A DNA stretch of 64,000 nucleotides from Pseudomonas sp. FP453 (GCF_030687495.1 NZ_CP117435.1:2856501-2920500); one strand, 5' to 3'. Numbered from the stretch's first letter, positions 50,574 through 59,239 are shown. Translations and numbers: made by a program. Notes: generated by a model from the sequence alone, not told the origin.

Positions 50574-51536
50574 CTACAAATAATTCACTATAAACGTTAC
50601 TGACGCGTCTGCGATACCAGCTTCTAGCTTGCCATTGGGCAAGCGGTAGTATGCAGCTGATAGCGGTATGTTGAAGCTTTTGCCATTTGGCGTGAATCCG
50701 TTAAATGGATAGGTGGTGTTCAGTGCGATGGGTTGGCCTACCTCATTCATTAGTTGTAAGGCTACGCCTTTCGCTGACTTCGGATTGCTGCTTAATCCCA
50801 CAATCCCCTTTTGCCAGTCGATAGCTTGGGAGCTTGATGTGGATTGTAGCGAGTAGGTTACTTTGTTAATCCCGCTTTCGCACTGACTGAGATTAATGTT
50901 GAATTTGATGATCCGAGGGGTGGCGCCAGCCTTGTCGAACTCATCTAGTCGGTAGTCGGTGCCCATTCGGACAGGTGATGCTGAGGCTTGGCACGCGGGG
51001 GACGCTATCGAAATCTCTTTGGTTAATACCATCGCCATTGGCTGTACAAAACCTTCTACTTGGATATAACCCAAAATCCCAGCTGGTATTTTTGCGCCGT
51101 TTTTTATGGTGCCTATTTTCAGTAGCTGCATGGAGTGTGTGGATCGAGTAAAGCCGATGCTTCCATTCACTTCTGCGATTGGGTATGCGGTAGTTCCTTT
51201 TCGTATAATTCTGTTATATGTCCACCGCCAGGCAAATCCAGTGTCTCCTATAGGGAAAATATCCGAGCTCGGTGAGTCTGTCCCTACATTATTTTTGATT
51301 CCCCAGTAACTAAAGGTTGTGCATGCATAGTTGCTTCGTCCTAGATAGGTTTGGGTGGGTGATTCGAATAAGGTAGAGTAATTTGGCCTGCTTTGGACGT
51401 TGGATAGATCAGTGTCGATATTTATATATATGTATCCCTGGCCGTTTTCTGGGGCGGCTGTGAACCTGCATTCGGCCCATGAGTTAATTGTCGTTAAGGA
51501 TAGTATTAGTGGGATAAGTTTTTTTATGTTTTTCAT
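50574..51536 (-). CDS. Fimbrial tip adhesin-like protein 1
   Basis: A 320-aa two-domain fimbrial subunit. The signal peptide is at 1-20 (LIPLILSLTTINSWA). The N-terminal lectin-like domain covers 22-165 (ECRFTAAPENGQGYIYINID, then YACTTFSYWGIKNN). The C-terminal pilin domain covers 185-320 with the disulphide pair Cys (SPACQ and SQCESG), VRMGTDYRLDEFD and the terminal donor-strand-accepting pattern ASVTFIVNYL. MrkD/FimH-type architecture. It has no chaperone, usher or major pilin gene nearby, so it would need chaperone-usher genes elsewhere. AT-rich compared with the core genome. Start ATG 51536 gives a proper signal peptide; the open frame extends to 51602. Confidence 0.82.
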   Translation of the reverse strand: MKNIKKLIPLILSLTTINSWAECRFTAAPENGQGYIYINIDTDLSNVQSRPNYSTLFESPTQTYLGRSNYACTTFSYWGIKNNVGTDSPSSDIFPIGDTGFAWRWTYNRIIRKGTTAYPIAEVNGSIGFTRSTHSMQLLKIGTIKNGAKIPAGILGYIQVEGFVQPMAMVLTKEISIASPACQASASPVRMGTDYRLDEFDKAGATPRIIKFNINLSQCESGINKVTYSLQSTSSSQAIDWQKGIVGLSSNPKSAKGVALQLMNEVGQPIALNTTYPFNGFTPNGKSFNIPLSAAYYRLPNGKLEAGIADASVTFIVNYL

Positions 51537-51850
51537 TTTTTCGAAGCCTAGAGTTGTTGGTTGGCGTGGCCTGCGTAGGCTGCTGTGTGGGTGTAGTACC
51601 AAGGTATTCCAAATGGCGCACCATCAGCATGGAGCCAACGCGTTACTTTGTGGAGAATCCGGATTGCGCAACAGGCTCCAGCTCCGTTGTGTCGCTATGC
51701 AATTTGGCCGCCTGAAAAAACGAAGCTGGGAGAGAAAATTTATACGCACTTATTTCAAAAAAGCAGGGGGGATCTGTTTTACACTGTGCGGGCGACCACC
51801 TTCGGCCCATGATTCAAACCACTCACATGTGGTTTTTGAGCTCGGTTTTA
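51537..51850. other. Spacer between the two adhesin genes
   Basis: A 314-base gap. I see no coding sequence. It should hold the promoter of the first adhesin gene (51536). It has A+T-rich stretches but no clear -35/-10 pair or terminator that I can support. Confidence 0.5.
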
Positions 51851-52810
51851 TCACAGATAACTGACTATGAAGGTTACTGAAACATTAGCGGAGCCCGCCT
51901 CTAATGTGCTGTCGGTCAGGCGCTGGTAAGCAGCAGATAGCGGTATGTTAAAATTGGTGCTGGTGGTGTTGAAACCGGTAAATTGGTAAGTTTCGCCCAG
52001 TACGATAGGTTGTCCTGCGTCGTTCATTAGCTTCAGTCCTATGCCTTTGGCGGTCGAACTGGCATTCAACGCTACGATGCCCTGCTGCTGATCAATGACT
52101 TGAGAGGTGGCTTTAAGGGAATACGTGACCTTCTGGATGCCTGTCTGACACTGGTGAAGGCCTATATTAAATTTTATAGTGCGAGGTGCGTCACCAGAGT
52201 TGCTAAACTCATACATATAATAATCATCTCCCATTTGAACTGACACGTCCGGGGTCTGGCAAGATGAAGCGTTCAAGATAAGTGGGTTGACTAGGTTGAT
52301 TTTAACCAGATCAAGATCACCGTATCGGTGCGATCCTAAATTGCCCGCAGCAACCTTTTGTTGTGATGCAATTTCACTTGATTTGATGATTTCAAGAGTG
52401 TAGGTCCTAGCGACATCCAAATAGCTGCCTTTTAGCATTCTCTCTGCAGTTAAGTAACCGTTGAGGGAGTTCTTAACTTTAATGGATAGCCCAGTTTTAC
52501 CTAGAGGAAAGGTGTTGCCCGTGGTAACGCTACCTAACGTTGGGTTCAATGCGAAGATGAAGGGCGACGACGACGGGCAGCTGAAACCTTGGGGCGGAAC
52601 GCTGACTGATTCTTCATAGACCACTGTACCTACTGGAGCATCTCGAGGGATCGTCAAAGCGACTGGAGCACTGGCGTAGTTAGCTATGAACTCTTTCCCT
52701 GTGGTGAACACGCATATCGCTGCGGATGAAGTAGATGAATAGGTGAAGGAAATCGTTACTGCCGCAGTCATCAAAAAGTGTTGCCAATATGTTTTTTTTG
52801 AAATGCACAT
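51851..52810 (-). CDS. Fimbrial tip adhesin-like protein 2
   Basis: A 319-aa paralogue of the previous gene. Signal peptide 1-32 (FLMTAAVTISFTYSSTSSA). An N-terminal domain (ICVFTTGKEFIANYASAPVA, GFSCPSSSPFIFALNP) is followed by a pilin domain with ASSCQTPDVSVQMGDDYYMYEF, HQCQTGIQKVTYSL and VSVTFIVSYL. The pilin domains of the two are clearly alike, while the N-terminal receptor-binding domains differ strongly. That fits duplicated tip adhesins with different specificities. The same missing chaperone/usher applies. Confidence 0.82.
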   Translation of the reverse strand: MCISKKTYWQHFLMTAAVTISFTYSSTSSAAICVFTTGKEFIANYASAPVALTIPRDAPVGTVVYEESVSVPPQGFSCPSSSPFIFALNPTLGSVTTGNTFPLGKTGLSIKVKNSLNGYLTAERMLKGSYLDVARTYTLEIIKSSEIASQQKVAAGNLGSHRYGDLDLVKINLVNPLILNASSCQTPDVSVQMGDDYYMYEFSNSGDAPRTIKFNIGLHQCQTGIQKVTYSLKATSQVIDQQQGIVALNASSTAKGIGLKLMNDAGQPIVLGETYQFTGFNTTSTNFNIPLSAAYQRLTDSTLEAGSANVSVTFIVSYL

Positions 52811-53270
52811 TTCTTTGAGAGCCGGGATGCGAGTGAGTAGGCGGGATACCCTATCGATCTCGTGCTACTGAGAAAATAAGACAATTCTTAGATTGGTATC
52901 TGCGATGACCGCATCCGTCGCGTTGATCGCACTCGGCGCGGCAGAGCTCCGGGGGGGGGCGGTACCATAACTAAGGCCGAACCCCTATAGAGTGAGTGCT
53001 GCAGGCCTGCTGTTGTATCTGAATTGTGGAAAGCCGATAGCTTATGAGGCTACCCCACCTGAATTTGACTGTCGATCTTGAAAACCGGCGGATGCGACCG
53101 CGTCCGTAGGACGGCCACGTCTTTTTTTAGGCAGAACGATCTGTCCTTGAGTATGCATCTTAGAGGTGGTGGGGAATCAATGAGGTGCATAAATGTAGTT
53201 CCGCAACTCGCATCAGCCAGCTTGGCCTGTCAGTGTAGCGCCCACTGGAAAATGCAGTTTTGCCCGATGA
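52811..53270. other. 460-base gap with no recognisable gene
   Basis: I see no coding sequence I can support. A hairpin-like GTCCGTAGGAC followed nearby by TTTTTTT (about 53097-53130) may be a transcript end. A G8 run occurs near 52950. Confidence 0.4.
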
Positions 53271-53480
53271 TCAGTCAGGCACTATCAGGACGGCAAGGGT
53301 CAGCTTGATGAACTCTTCGTTCTGGTCGATGGTGTGCAGAGCGCCCCGGATGTTCTCGGCGACTTCAGTGGAGCCGCGCTGCTCCACCCAGTTTGTTAAC
53401 TCCATGATGGATGCCTCAAGGGCCAGCTGATTCTCATAAAGCTTGGAGAGCAGTGAAGGTAGAAGGTCTGAATTCGGCAT
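53271..53480 (-). CDS. Small helical protein, copy 2 of 2
   Basis: A 69-aa paralogue of 50264-50473 (PNSDLLPSLLSKLYENQ, MELTNWVEQRGSTEV, FIKLTLAVLIVPD). Differences are spread along the gene at both silent and replacement sites, so the copy is not recent. It lies just inside attR. Function unknown. Confidence 0.72.
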   Translation of the reverse strand: MPNSDLLPSLLSKLYENQLALEASIMELTNWVEQRGSTEVAENIRGALHTIDQNEEFIKLTLAVLIVPD

Positions 53481-53715
53481 GCTTGTTCCTCTTATGAGTG
53501 AACAGCTTAGCAGCCGGCGGAAGCTTGGGATTTGATATAGGTCGGCAGGACGCCGAAGGGGGAGGGTTATGCATTTCCGGCATGGGCTGAAATTTCCCCG
53601 TTGGGACCACTTCTGGGACCAACGGGTGCATTTCGGTACGTTACGAGTGATTACTCACGACGACTTTGCCCAATAAACACTGATCACAGCTAATCACCAG
53701 AATGCGTTTCAGACC

Positions 53716-53760
53716 GCATGGTGATGTTAGCTGTGGAGATCAATTACTTTACCTATCAAT
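53716..53760. repeat. Right prophage attachment site (attR), 45-bp core
   Basis: Exact copy of 30190-30234. It carries a remnant of the ybiT 5' end: TTG start, ribosome site and nine codons, after which the frame diverges. The remnant would stop a few codons later. Integrase-like sequence lies on both sides of it. Confidence 0.93.
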
Positions 53761-54001
53761 GGGTTGCGAGCGTGGCGGCAGGAGCCTTCAGGCGTGCATC
53801 AACAGCGACATCAGGGCGCGAAACCCGGTCGCTGAGCAGAAAATGGGGGATGTGTGTTGGAATTTGGCGCGCATTGTCGCATATGTGAGGCGACAGTTGT
53901 ATGGCAGGCGATGATGGATGTTCAGTGGTTTGGGTGTGGGGGGCTGCGCGAAACATCTGGGTAGCCTGCTTAGCTTTGTTTACCGCATTCCAGCGCGTCA
54001 T
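53761..54001 (-). pseudogene. Degraded integrase remnant beyond attR
   Basis: Plus-strand ATTGTCGCATATGTGAGG and CGACAGTTGTATGGCAGG (53873-53910) match the integrase CRHTYAT region at 30410-30445 with a few differences. ACCGCATTCCAGCGCGTCAT (53981-54000) matches the RWDAVDE region. The stretches between are deleted relative to int, so it is an internally deleted, dead copy of a related gene. It lies directly at the attachment core, evidence for an earlier element in the same site. Confidence 0.72.
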
Positions 54002-54080
54002 GGGGTGTCCTGGCTCCGATGATGAGTAGCCGCGGTTGGTCTACAGTTGATCGAGACGTTACTCGGTGGAGAGAAAATGG

Positions 54081-54302
54081 ATGTTCGATAAGTATCCCGA
54101 GCAAAAGCAGGCCCGAAAGTGGGTAGGGGCGTTTGGCGTTGCGCTCCTGGTGCTGGGGGTGTTTCTGATTGTCATTGATGGAACGGGAGGTGGGCTTTGC
54201 ATCGTGATGGGGAGCGGTTTGGTGCTGCTGGTGTTGCTGGCGAATGAAAAACAGTTTGCGAAGACGATAAGGGTGTTGGGCTGGTTTGATGGGCTTTCGT
54301 GA
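54081..54302 (+). CDS. Small two-helix membrane protein (family member 2 of 2)
   Basis: A 73-aa protein that differs from the prophage copy at 31714 at only three or so residues; the flanking bases (GTTGATCGAG.CGTTACTCGGTG) are also shared. ATG 54081 has GGAGAG upstream. Its position next to integrase-derived sequence matches the first copy. Function unknown. Confidence 0.75.
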   Translation: MFDKYPEQKQARKWVGAFGVALLVLGVFLIVIDGTGGGLCIVMGSGLVLLVLLANEKQFAKTIRVLGWFDGLS

Positions 54303-54502
54303 GTGGGATATGCATTAGGCGGTTGGGGTTGTTTTTGCTGATGCGTATTTTGTCGCCCCCTGTGGCTGATAGAGGAGGCACAAAGCTACTACGCCGAGTT
54401 CTGTCTCGGTTACTGGCATTCCATCCACGCTGGATGGCCGCACAGGCCAGTGAAAACCTCTGCGCCTTTGCATGAGGGATCATAAAGCGGGCGCGTGCGA
54501 AC

Positions 54503-54679
54503 ATGATTTCTGAGGCGAGCACCATTCCTGTTGAGAGCGACCCAGAGAAGAGAAAGGAGGTTGGCGAAAAGTTTACCAAGCGTTTCCTTGGCAAATGCTT
54601 TCGTTTTTTTACGAAACTGATCCAGAGGGTAGGTACTAAGTTCGGGGCGCCTTTTTGCGATCTGACATCGACACTCTAG
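54503..54679 (+). CDS. Possible 58-aa basic protein
   Basis: ATG 54503 opens a 58-residue frame rich in Lys and Phe (EKRKEVGEKFTKRFLGKCF, RFFTKLIQRVGTKFG). There is no clear ribosome site, and no family is recognised. A plus-strand terminator lies 53 bases past its stop. Low confidence. Confidence 0.3.
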   Translation: MISEASTIPVESDPEKRKEVGEKFTKRFLGKCFRFFTKLIQRVGTKFGAPFCDLTSTL

Positions 54680-54731
54680 CCCTATCTGGATGCGGGCGAA
54701 GTTACTGCTCGTGTAGTTCGCGGTTGAAACA

Positions 54732-54755
54732 CCCAGCCCCGCGCTGGGCTTTTTG
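54732..54755 (+). terminator. Rho-independent terminator
   Basis: CCCAGC-CCCGC-GCTGGG followed by CTTTTTGC on the plus strand. A similar hairpin remnant occurs at about 55391-55405. Confidence 0.75.
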
Positions 54756-54839
54756 CATCTGGCCCCTCAGTGCTACAGTCCCGCGCCACAGTAGGCGATT
54801 AAGGCTGCGTAGATTTGGTCGGCATTGGAGAGTTTCAGC

Positions 54840-55355
54840 ATGATGGATCGCCTGATTTATAGAGCGCCGCAACCATTTGATGTACAACGGCTATTCACTA
54901 TTTACAGCGACCCCCAAACCAACCTGTTCAACCCGGCAGGCCCAATGACTGATCTTGTCAGCGCACAGGATTTGCTGGGTCGCTGGATCGAGCATTGGAA
55001 CAAGCATCTATACGGCGTGTGGGCTATTGCAAGGAGCGATGCGCCGGAGCACGTCATAGGGTTCGGCGGCATTTCCCTGCACGATTACTTGACTGAACAG
55101 CGCGTCAATCTGGGTTATCGCTTCGCGGTCGAAGCGTGGGGTCAGGGTTACGCAACCCAGTTAGGACGAGATGCGCTTACATATGCATTTGAACAGCTTT
55201 ACTTGTCCGAAGTGTACGGGCTAGTCAGACCAGATCATATGGCTTCTATCCGGGTGTTAGAGAAGATCGGCATGCAACCCTATGGACAGTTGGATGATGT
55301 CCCAGGTAAAGCGCCGAGTTTGGTGTTCAAGGCGCAGCGGAGCACGTCTACCTAG
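54840..55355 (+). CDS. GNAT-family N-acetyltransferase (RimJ/RimL-like)
   Basis: A 171-aa acetyltransferase. It has the Acetyltransf_3 layout: IYRAPQPFDVQRLFTIYSDP at the N-terminus, GVWAIARSDAPEHVIGFGGIS, motif A LGYRFAVEAWGQGYATQLGRDAL (acetyl-CoA pyrophosphate loop), then YGLVRPDHMASIRVLEKIGMQ. Start ATG 54840 with GGAGAG 7 bases upstream. Members acetylate ribosomal proteins or small amines; substrate unknown. It lies in the relic region, but could also be a chromosomal gene. Confidence 0.9.
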   Translation: MMDRLIYRAPQPFDVQRLFTIYSDPQTNLFNPAGPMTDLVSAQDLLGRWIEHWNKHLYGVWAIARSDAPEHVIGFGGISLHDYLTEQRVNLGYRFAVEAWGQGYATQLGRDALTYAFEQLYLSEVYGLVRPDHMASIRVLEKIGMQPYGQLDDVPGKAPSLVFKAQRSTST

Positions 55356-55529
55356 CCGGGAGGGAACACATAGCTATCGTCGTCGAATTCCCGCGCTGGG
55401 ATTTTTGCATCTGACGGCCTCTTTGCTTTTTGCAGGCTCGAATCTTTGCCCTCCTGCGCGACTCACCGGCTGGCGTGATTCGTAATACCCAGTGATATGC
55501 TTTGCCGCTTATAAAACAGGGAAAACCTA

Positions 55530-55721
55530 ATGGGCAAGAGGTTGGAAGGGATTCAAGAGTGGCTCACGCCGCGTAGACGGCTATGGGCAGGATTAGGCTT
55601 GTTTGCAATTGCTTTCGCTGTGCCACTTGCCAGCCCAGGAACATCCGTCAGTTGGCTTATAGGGCCTGCGAGCGTTTTTTTTGTAGGCAGCTTCATCCCC
55701 GTTACGAATGGAAAACGATAG
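55530..55721 (+). CDS. Small two-helix membrane protein (family member 2 of 2)
   Basis: A 63-aa paralogue of 38144-38338: KRLEGIQEWLTPRRRLWAG, then LGLFAIAFAVPLAS and SWLIGPASVFFVGSFIP. The same CCGGCTGGCGTGATTCGT unit precedes it. AGGGAAAACC before ATG 55530. Function unknown. Confidence 0.72.
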   Translation: MGKRLEGIQEWLTPRRRLWAGLGLFAIAFAVPLASPGTSVSWLIGPASVFFVGSFIPVTNGKR

Positions 55722-55817
55722 GCTTCGCCCTTCGTGATCTCGGATGGTCACGGAAAGATTGATAGCGTCGCAGGGCGAGAAAATTCACAATTCCAGTTTT
55801 TTCAGGGAGGCGAAAAA

Positions 55818-55997
55818 ATGTTTCATAGGTCTATGCGGCCGGTTGGCTATGGTTTGGCGGTAGTTGGCACGGTTGCACTGCTCATTTCGGCCGTCGAGTT
55901 GATTGTTGGAAAAGATGCTCTTTTCTCTGCTGCAAAGTCTGCGGTGTTTATTTTGATTGGCGTCTTGCTGATCAGGAAATCGACAAAGGCGCAGTGA
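55818..55997 (+). CDS. Small membrane protein of unknown function
   Basis: A 59-aa protein with two hydrophobic segments (VGYGLAVVGTVALLISAVEL and AAKSAVFILIGVLLI). GGGAGGCG lies 6 bases before ATG 55818. Not recognised. Confidence 0.65.
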   Translation: MFHRSMRPVGYGLAVVGTVALLISAVELIVGKDALFSAAKSAVFILIGVLLIRKSTKAQ

Positions 55998-56037
55998 CAC
56001 CCCGGCAAACTCTGCGCCTGCCGGGAGTAAAGAGCGT

Positions 56038-56598
56038 TTAAGGCATCAAGACCGAATCTACAACGTGGATCACGCCGTTGGACTGCATCACGTCTGCGAT
56101 GCTGATGCCAGCCTTGCCGCCTTTGGCATCTACCACCCAAAGCTTGCCGTCATGCAGCTTGATATTCAGCGACTCACCTTGAACTGTTTTCAACACAACA
56201 GTGCCGCCGTTCTTTTTGGCGTCGGACATTAGTTGTGCCGATGTGTGAGTGCCAGGGACAACATGGTAGGTCAGGATTTTAGTCAGGTCGGCTTTGTGCT
56301 CAGGCTTGACCAGAGCATCGACGGTCCCTGCGGGCAACTTGGCAAAGGCTTCATTGGTGGGAGCGAATACGGTGAAAGGGCCTTTGCTATTGAGCGTATC
56401 AACCAGCCCGGCAGCTTTGACTGCTGCTACGAGTGTGGTGTGGTCCTTCGAGTTGACCGCGTTCTCGACGATGGTTTTGCTGGGGTACATCGCGGCACCT
56501 CCGACCATCACTGTATCGGCGGCAAAGCTGAGCGTGGCGGTGACGGAGAGAATCGTGAAGCAGGCTGCTGCAGCAAGTTTTCTGTAAAAAGCGTGCAT
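56038..56598 (-). CDS. Secreted fasciclin (FAS1) domain protein
   Basis: A 186-aa protein: signal peptide at 1-27 (AAAACFTILSVTATLSFA), then one FAS1 domain with the two conserved boxes GPFTVFAPTNEAFAKLPAG (H1) and VMQSNGVIHVVDSVLMP (H2), and ILTYHVVPG between. Bacterial single-FAS1 proteins are periplasmic or surface adhesion factors; role unproved. It has a monocistronic look. Start ATG 56598 has AAGGAG upstream. Confidence 0.93.
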   Translation of the reverse strand: MHAFYRKLAAAACFTILSVTATLSFAADTVMVGGAAMYPSKTIVENAVNSKDHTTLVAAVKAAGLVDTLNSKGPFTVFAPTNEAFAKLPAGTVDALVKPEHKADLTKILTYHVVPGTHTSAQLMSDAKKNGGTVVLKTVQGESLNIKLHDGKLWVVDAKGGKAGISIADVMQSNGVIHVVDSVLMP

Positions 56599-56735
56599 GA
56601 TGTATCTCCTTGGCTCTTATGCCCTCCAGGTGAGGGTATTGAATCTACGGGCCAGGAACCCAATCGGATGCACCAACTTGCGAAATAATTTTTTGCGTCC
56701 ACGCCATAGCCCCAGCAAAGCAAAGAAGGAACGAC

Positions 56736-56960
56736 GTGCGAATTTTGATAGCAGCGGTAGCGGCGGCGTTGCTCCTGATTGGCTGCTCCAGCCCACGAAA
56801 ACCGCTGGATAACCGTGATCCTTGCCTGGATTACGGCGCTCCTCAAAGTCCTGGCTTCAATGCTTGCCTGGAACGACGGGCCAGGGCGCTGAAAGCGGTA
56901 CTTGAAGACAGCGCTGAAGGACGCTACGAATTTGTTTCTAAGACGCAGCTTGATCCCTGA
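56736..56960 (+). CDS. Small lipoprotein
   Basis: A 74-aa protein starting with GTG 56736 (AAGGA 5 bases upstream). The lipoprotein signal is ILIAAVAAALLLIGC, with the lipidated Cys17 followed by SSPRKP. The mature part is short and polar (ACLERRARALKAVLEDSAEG). Not recognised. Confidence 0.7.
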   Translation: MRILIAAVAAALLLIGCSSPRKPLDNRDPCLDYGAPQSPGFNACLERRARALKAVLEDSAEGRYEFVSKTQLDP

Positions 56961-57041
56961 ATCATGACGCTAGTAAGCCAGCACGATGTTAAGCAGGCGC
57001 TCCAATTATCAGAACAAGCTTGCAATCGCCTCCGCCAGTTA

Positions 57042-58322
57042 TCAGGCCACCGCTGTTTGACGTGCGAGCGGCACTTTTGCCAGCGTCTCCGGCATCGCCA
57101 ACGCCAACAGCGCCAATGCCACGGCTGCCACACCCGCCAACGTCAGGAACGCCGCGTCATATCCAGCCTGTTGCACGACAAACCCTGCCAGGCTGCTGCT
57201 CAGTGCCGCGCCCAGGCCAAAGGCGGTGGAGAGGGCGCCCAGGCTGACATTGAAGCGGCCGGTGCCTTGGGTCAGGTCTTTGACGATCACCGGGAACAGT
57301 GCGCTGAAGATACCCGCACCGATGCCGTCGAGCATTTGCACCGCAACCAGCCAGTAGGGGTCGTTGGACAGGGTATACAGCACGCCACGCAACGGCAGGA
57401 TCATGAAACCTGCGAGCAACAGCGGTTTGCGCCCCCAGCTATCCGCCTTGATGCCCACCAGCCAGGCCACTGGCACCATCACCAGTTGCGCGGCGACGAT
57501 GCACGCCGAGGTCAGCGGTGTGGCCAGGTGCAGGTTGATTTGCGCCAGTTTCTGGCTGACCAGCGGCAGCATCGCGGCATTGGCCAGGTGGAACAGTGCG
57601 CAGCAGACGGCGAATACCAGCAGGGGGCGATTAGCGAGCAATACGCCCATGCCGGAGGGTTGCGCATGGTCGGTGACGTGGTCGGGGTCGAAGCCGCGGG
57701 CGACGTCATGGTCGATGGCGTTGGCCGACACGCAACTGATCGCCACCACACTGGCCAGCGCCATGGCCGCCATCAGGTAGAACACCACCACCGGTCCGTA
57801 CAGATACGCCAGGCCGCCGGCCAGCAACGCAGCGGCGGCGTTGCCGGCGTGGTTGAAGGTCTCGTTGCGCCCGGTGCGCCGGGTAAACGCGCGGGGCCCG
57901 GTGATGCCCAGGGAAATCGCTGAAATCGCCGGGGCGAACACCGACGCAGCGACTGCACTGGCCGCCTGGGTCAAGGCCACCAGACTGAATGAGCTGACGA
58001 AAGGCAGCAGCAGGCAGCTGGCGGTGACCAGCACGGCGGCAATCGCGACCACCGCGCGTTTACGCCGGGTGCGATCGATCAGCGCGCCCGCCGGCCCTTG
58101 GCTGATCAGCGCAGCGATACCGGCCAGGGTCATGACCACGCCAATACTGGCCGGGTCCCATTGGTGAACCGCCAGCAGGTAAATCGCCAGGTAGGGGCCG
58201 AGGCCGTCACGCACGTCGGCCAGGAAGAAGTTCAGGCTGTCGAGGGACAGGGTGTTACGCAGGTCTGAGTGTGGGGTCACGGCGCAGGCTTCAGGAGCGG
58301 CATTCAAAGGCTGAACACCCAT
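57042..58322 (-). CDS. MFS transporter
   Basis: A 426-aa major facilitator with about 12 helices: LNFFLADVRDGLGPYLAIYLL, GVVMTLAGIAALISQGPAGALIDRTRRKRAV (the MFS GxxxDRxxRR loop), and GKADSWGRKPLL-like second repeat (VGIKADSWGRKPLLLAG). The opening FLADVRDGLGP is typical of a proteobacterial group with no assigned substrate. Start ATG 58322 is without a clear ribosome site. Confidence 0.85.
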   Translation of the reverse strand: MGVQPLNAAPEACAVTPHSDLRNTLSLDSLNFFLADVRDGLGPYLAIYLLAVHQWDPASIGVVMTLAGIAALISQGPAGALIDRTRRKRAVVAIAAVLVTASCLLLPFVSSFSLVALTQAASAVAASVFAPAISAISLGITGPRAFTRRTGRNETFNHAGNAAAALLAGGLAYLYGPVVVFYLMAAMALASVVAISCVSANAIDHDVARGFDPDHVTDHAQPSGMGVLLANRPLLVFAVCCALFHLANAAMLPLVSQKLAQINLHLATPLTSACIVAAQLVMVPVAWLVGIKADSWGRKPLLLAGFMILPLRGVLYTLSNDPYWLVAVQMLDGIGAGIFSALFPVIVKDLTQGTGRFNVSLGALSTAFGLGAALSSSLAGFVVQQAGYDAAFLTLAGVAAVALALLALAMPETLAKVPLARQTAVA

Positions 58323-58435
58323 TGCGTTAATGACCTGCGGGGTTTGCGTTAAGTTTCGCGGTGTTGCCAGGGTTTTATTGGGCGGGCGCTTGGCTTATTT
58401 TCTGAGGCCGATTGTTACGAAGTTCTGGAGACGCA

Positions 58436-59239
58436 ATGGACATGCCCTCAGCCCAAGAGGCTATCACCAGCAACAAGCGCGCCTGGGATGAATCCGCCCA
58501 GTTGCACAAAGACACGGATAACTGGAAAACCCTGCTGCGCTCAGTCGCCGATCCAGGCTTTTCGTGCCTGGACCCGACCATCACCGCTTTGCTGCAAGAT
58601 GTCGGCGTCGCCGGCAATGTGGTGCAACTGTGTTGCAACAACGGGCGAGAGAGTTTGTCGTTGTTCAGCCTGGGCGCGCAGTCAGTCGTAGGGGTCGATC
58701 AATCCCGAGCGTTCTTGCAGCAGGCGCAGGAACTGGCCGCGTTCTCACCCCACAATCCTGAGTTCATCGAAGCCGACATCCATCATCTGCCCGAGCGGTT
58801 GCACGGGCGTTTCGATGTTGCCTTGGTCACCATCGGTGTACTGGGCTGGATGCCGGATGTGGCGCTGTTTATGCGCCATGTCGCGAGTACCTTGAAGCCG
58901 GGCGGCACCTTGGTGATGTATGAAACCCACCCGTTCCTGGAGGTGTTTGACCCGCGCGCCTGCAACCCGTTGCTGCCCGCCAGTTCGTACTTTCAGCGCG
59001 ATCCCTTTGTGCTGCAGGAGTCCATTGTTTATGAAGGGCAGGGCGAGGTGGCGGGGCCGACGTCCTAGTGGTTCGTGCACACCCTGGGCAGCGTGATCAG
59101 CGGGGCGATAGCAGCGGGATTGCAGATTGGCCATTTGCAGGAGTATCCCCACTCCAACCGTGAGGAACTGTATGACCAATATGAGCACCAGCCTGCGCAG
59201 TTACCGTTGTGTTTTACCCTGACCGCGACTAAGCGCTGA
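58436..59239 (+). pseudogene. SAM-dependent methyltransferase with in-frame stop
   Basis: A class I methyltransferase. Motif I is VVQLCCNNGRESLSLFSLGA (Gly-rich SAM loop), then VVGVDQSRAFLQQA (acidic end of strand 2), FIEADIHHLP, VALVTIGVLGW and LKPGGTLVMYETHPF. A TAG at 59066-59068 interrupts the frame just before WFVHTLGSVISGAIAAGLQI; the frame then runs on to TGA 59237-59239 in the same phase. TCC TAG TGG would read Ser-Trp-Trp if TGG, a single-base change. With it repaired the protein is 267 codons, the usual length. Substrate unknown. Ends convergently with the next gene, overlapping 11 bases. Confidence 0.78.

Larger units (their letters stand above)
30235..53760. mobile_element. Defective lambdoid prophage / genomic island integrated in the 5' end of ybiT
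   Basis: A 23.5-kb element bounded by a perfect 45-bp direct repeat. It encodes integrase, excisionase-like, CI, Cro, CII-like, Rha-like and ERF-type proteins, plus two tail proteins. The genes for replication, terminase, capsid, most of the tail and lysis are missing, so it cannot form a virion by itself. Many of the remaining genes are cargo: methyltransferase, TGT-fold protein, L36, VOC protein, toxin-antitoxin-like pair and adhesins. Base composition is visibly lower in GC in parts, notably 41650-44700 and 50500-52900. Confidence 0.9.
53761..56000. mobile_element. Probable relic of a second, related element next to attR
   Basis: Contains an integrase remnant, near-duplicates of two prophage membrane genes (54081-54302 of 31714-31935; 55530-55721 of 38144-38338) in the same order relative to int, and a GNAT gene. 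I could not find a third 45-bp core to mark the far end, so the right limit is a guess placed before the fasciclin gene. Confidence 0.5.

Noticed and set aside
53078..53308. 76-aa plus-strand frame before the second 69-aa gene
   Set aside because: No ribosome site, overlaps the opposite gene, unusual composition; no support as a gene.
54172..54594. 140-aa minus-strand frame in the relic
   Set aside because: Mostly antisense to the duplicated membrane gene and a terminator-bearing spacer; no ribosome site or family pattern.
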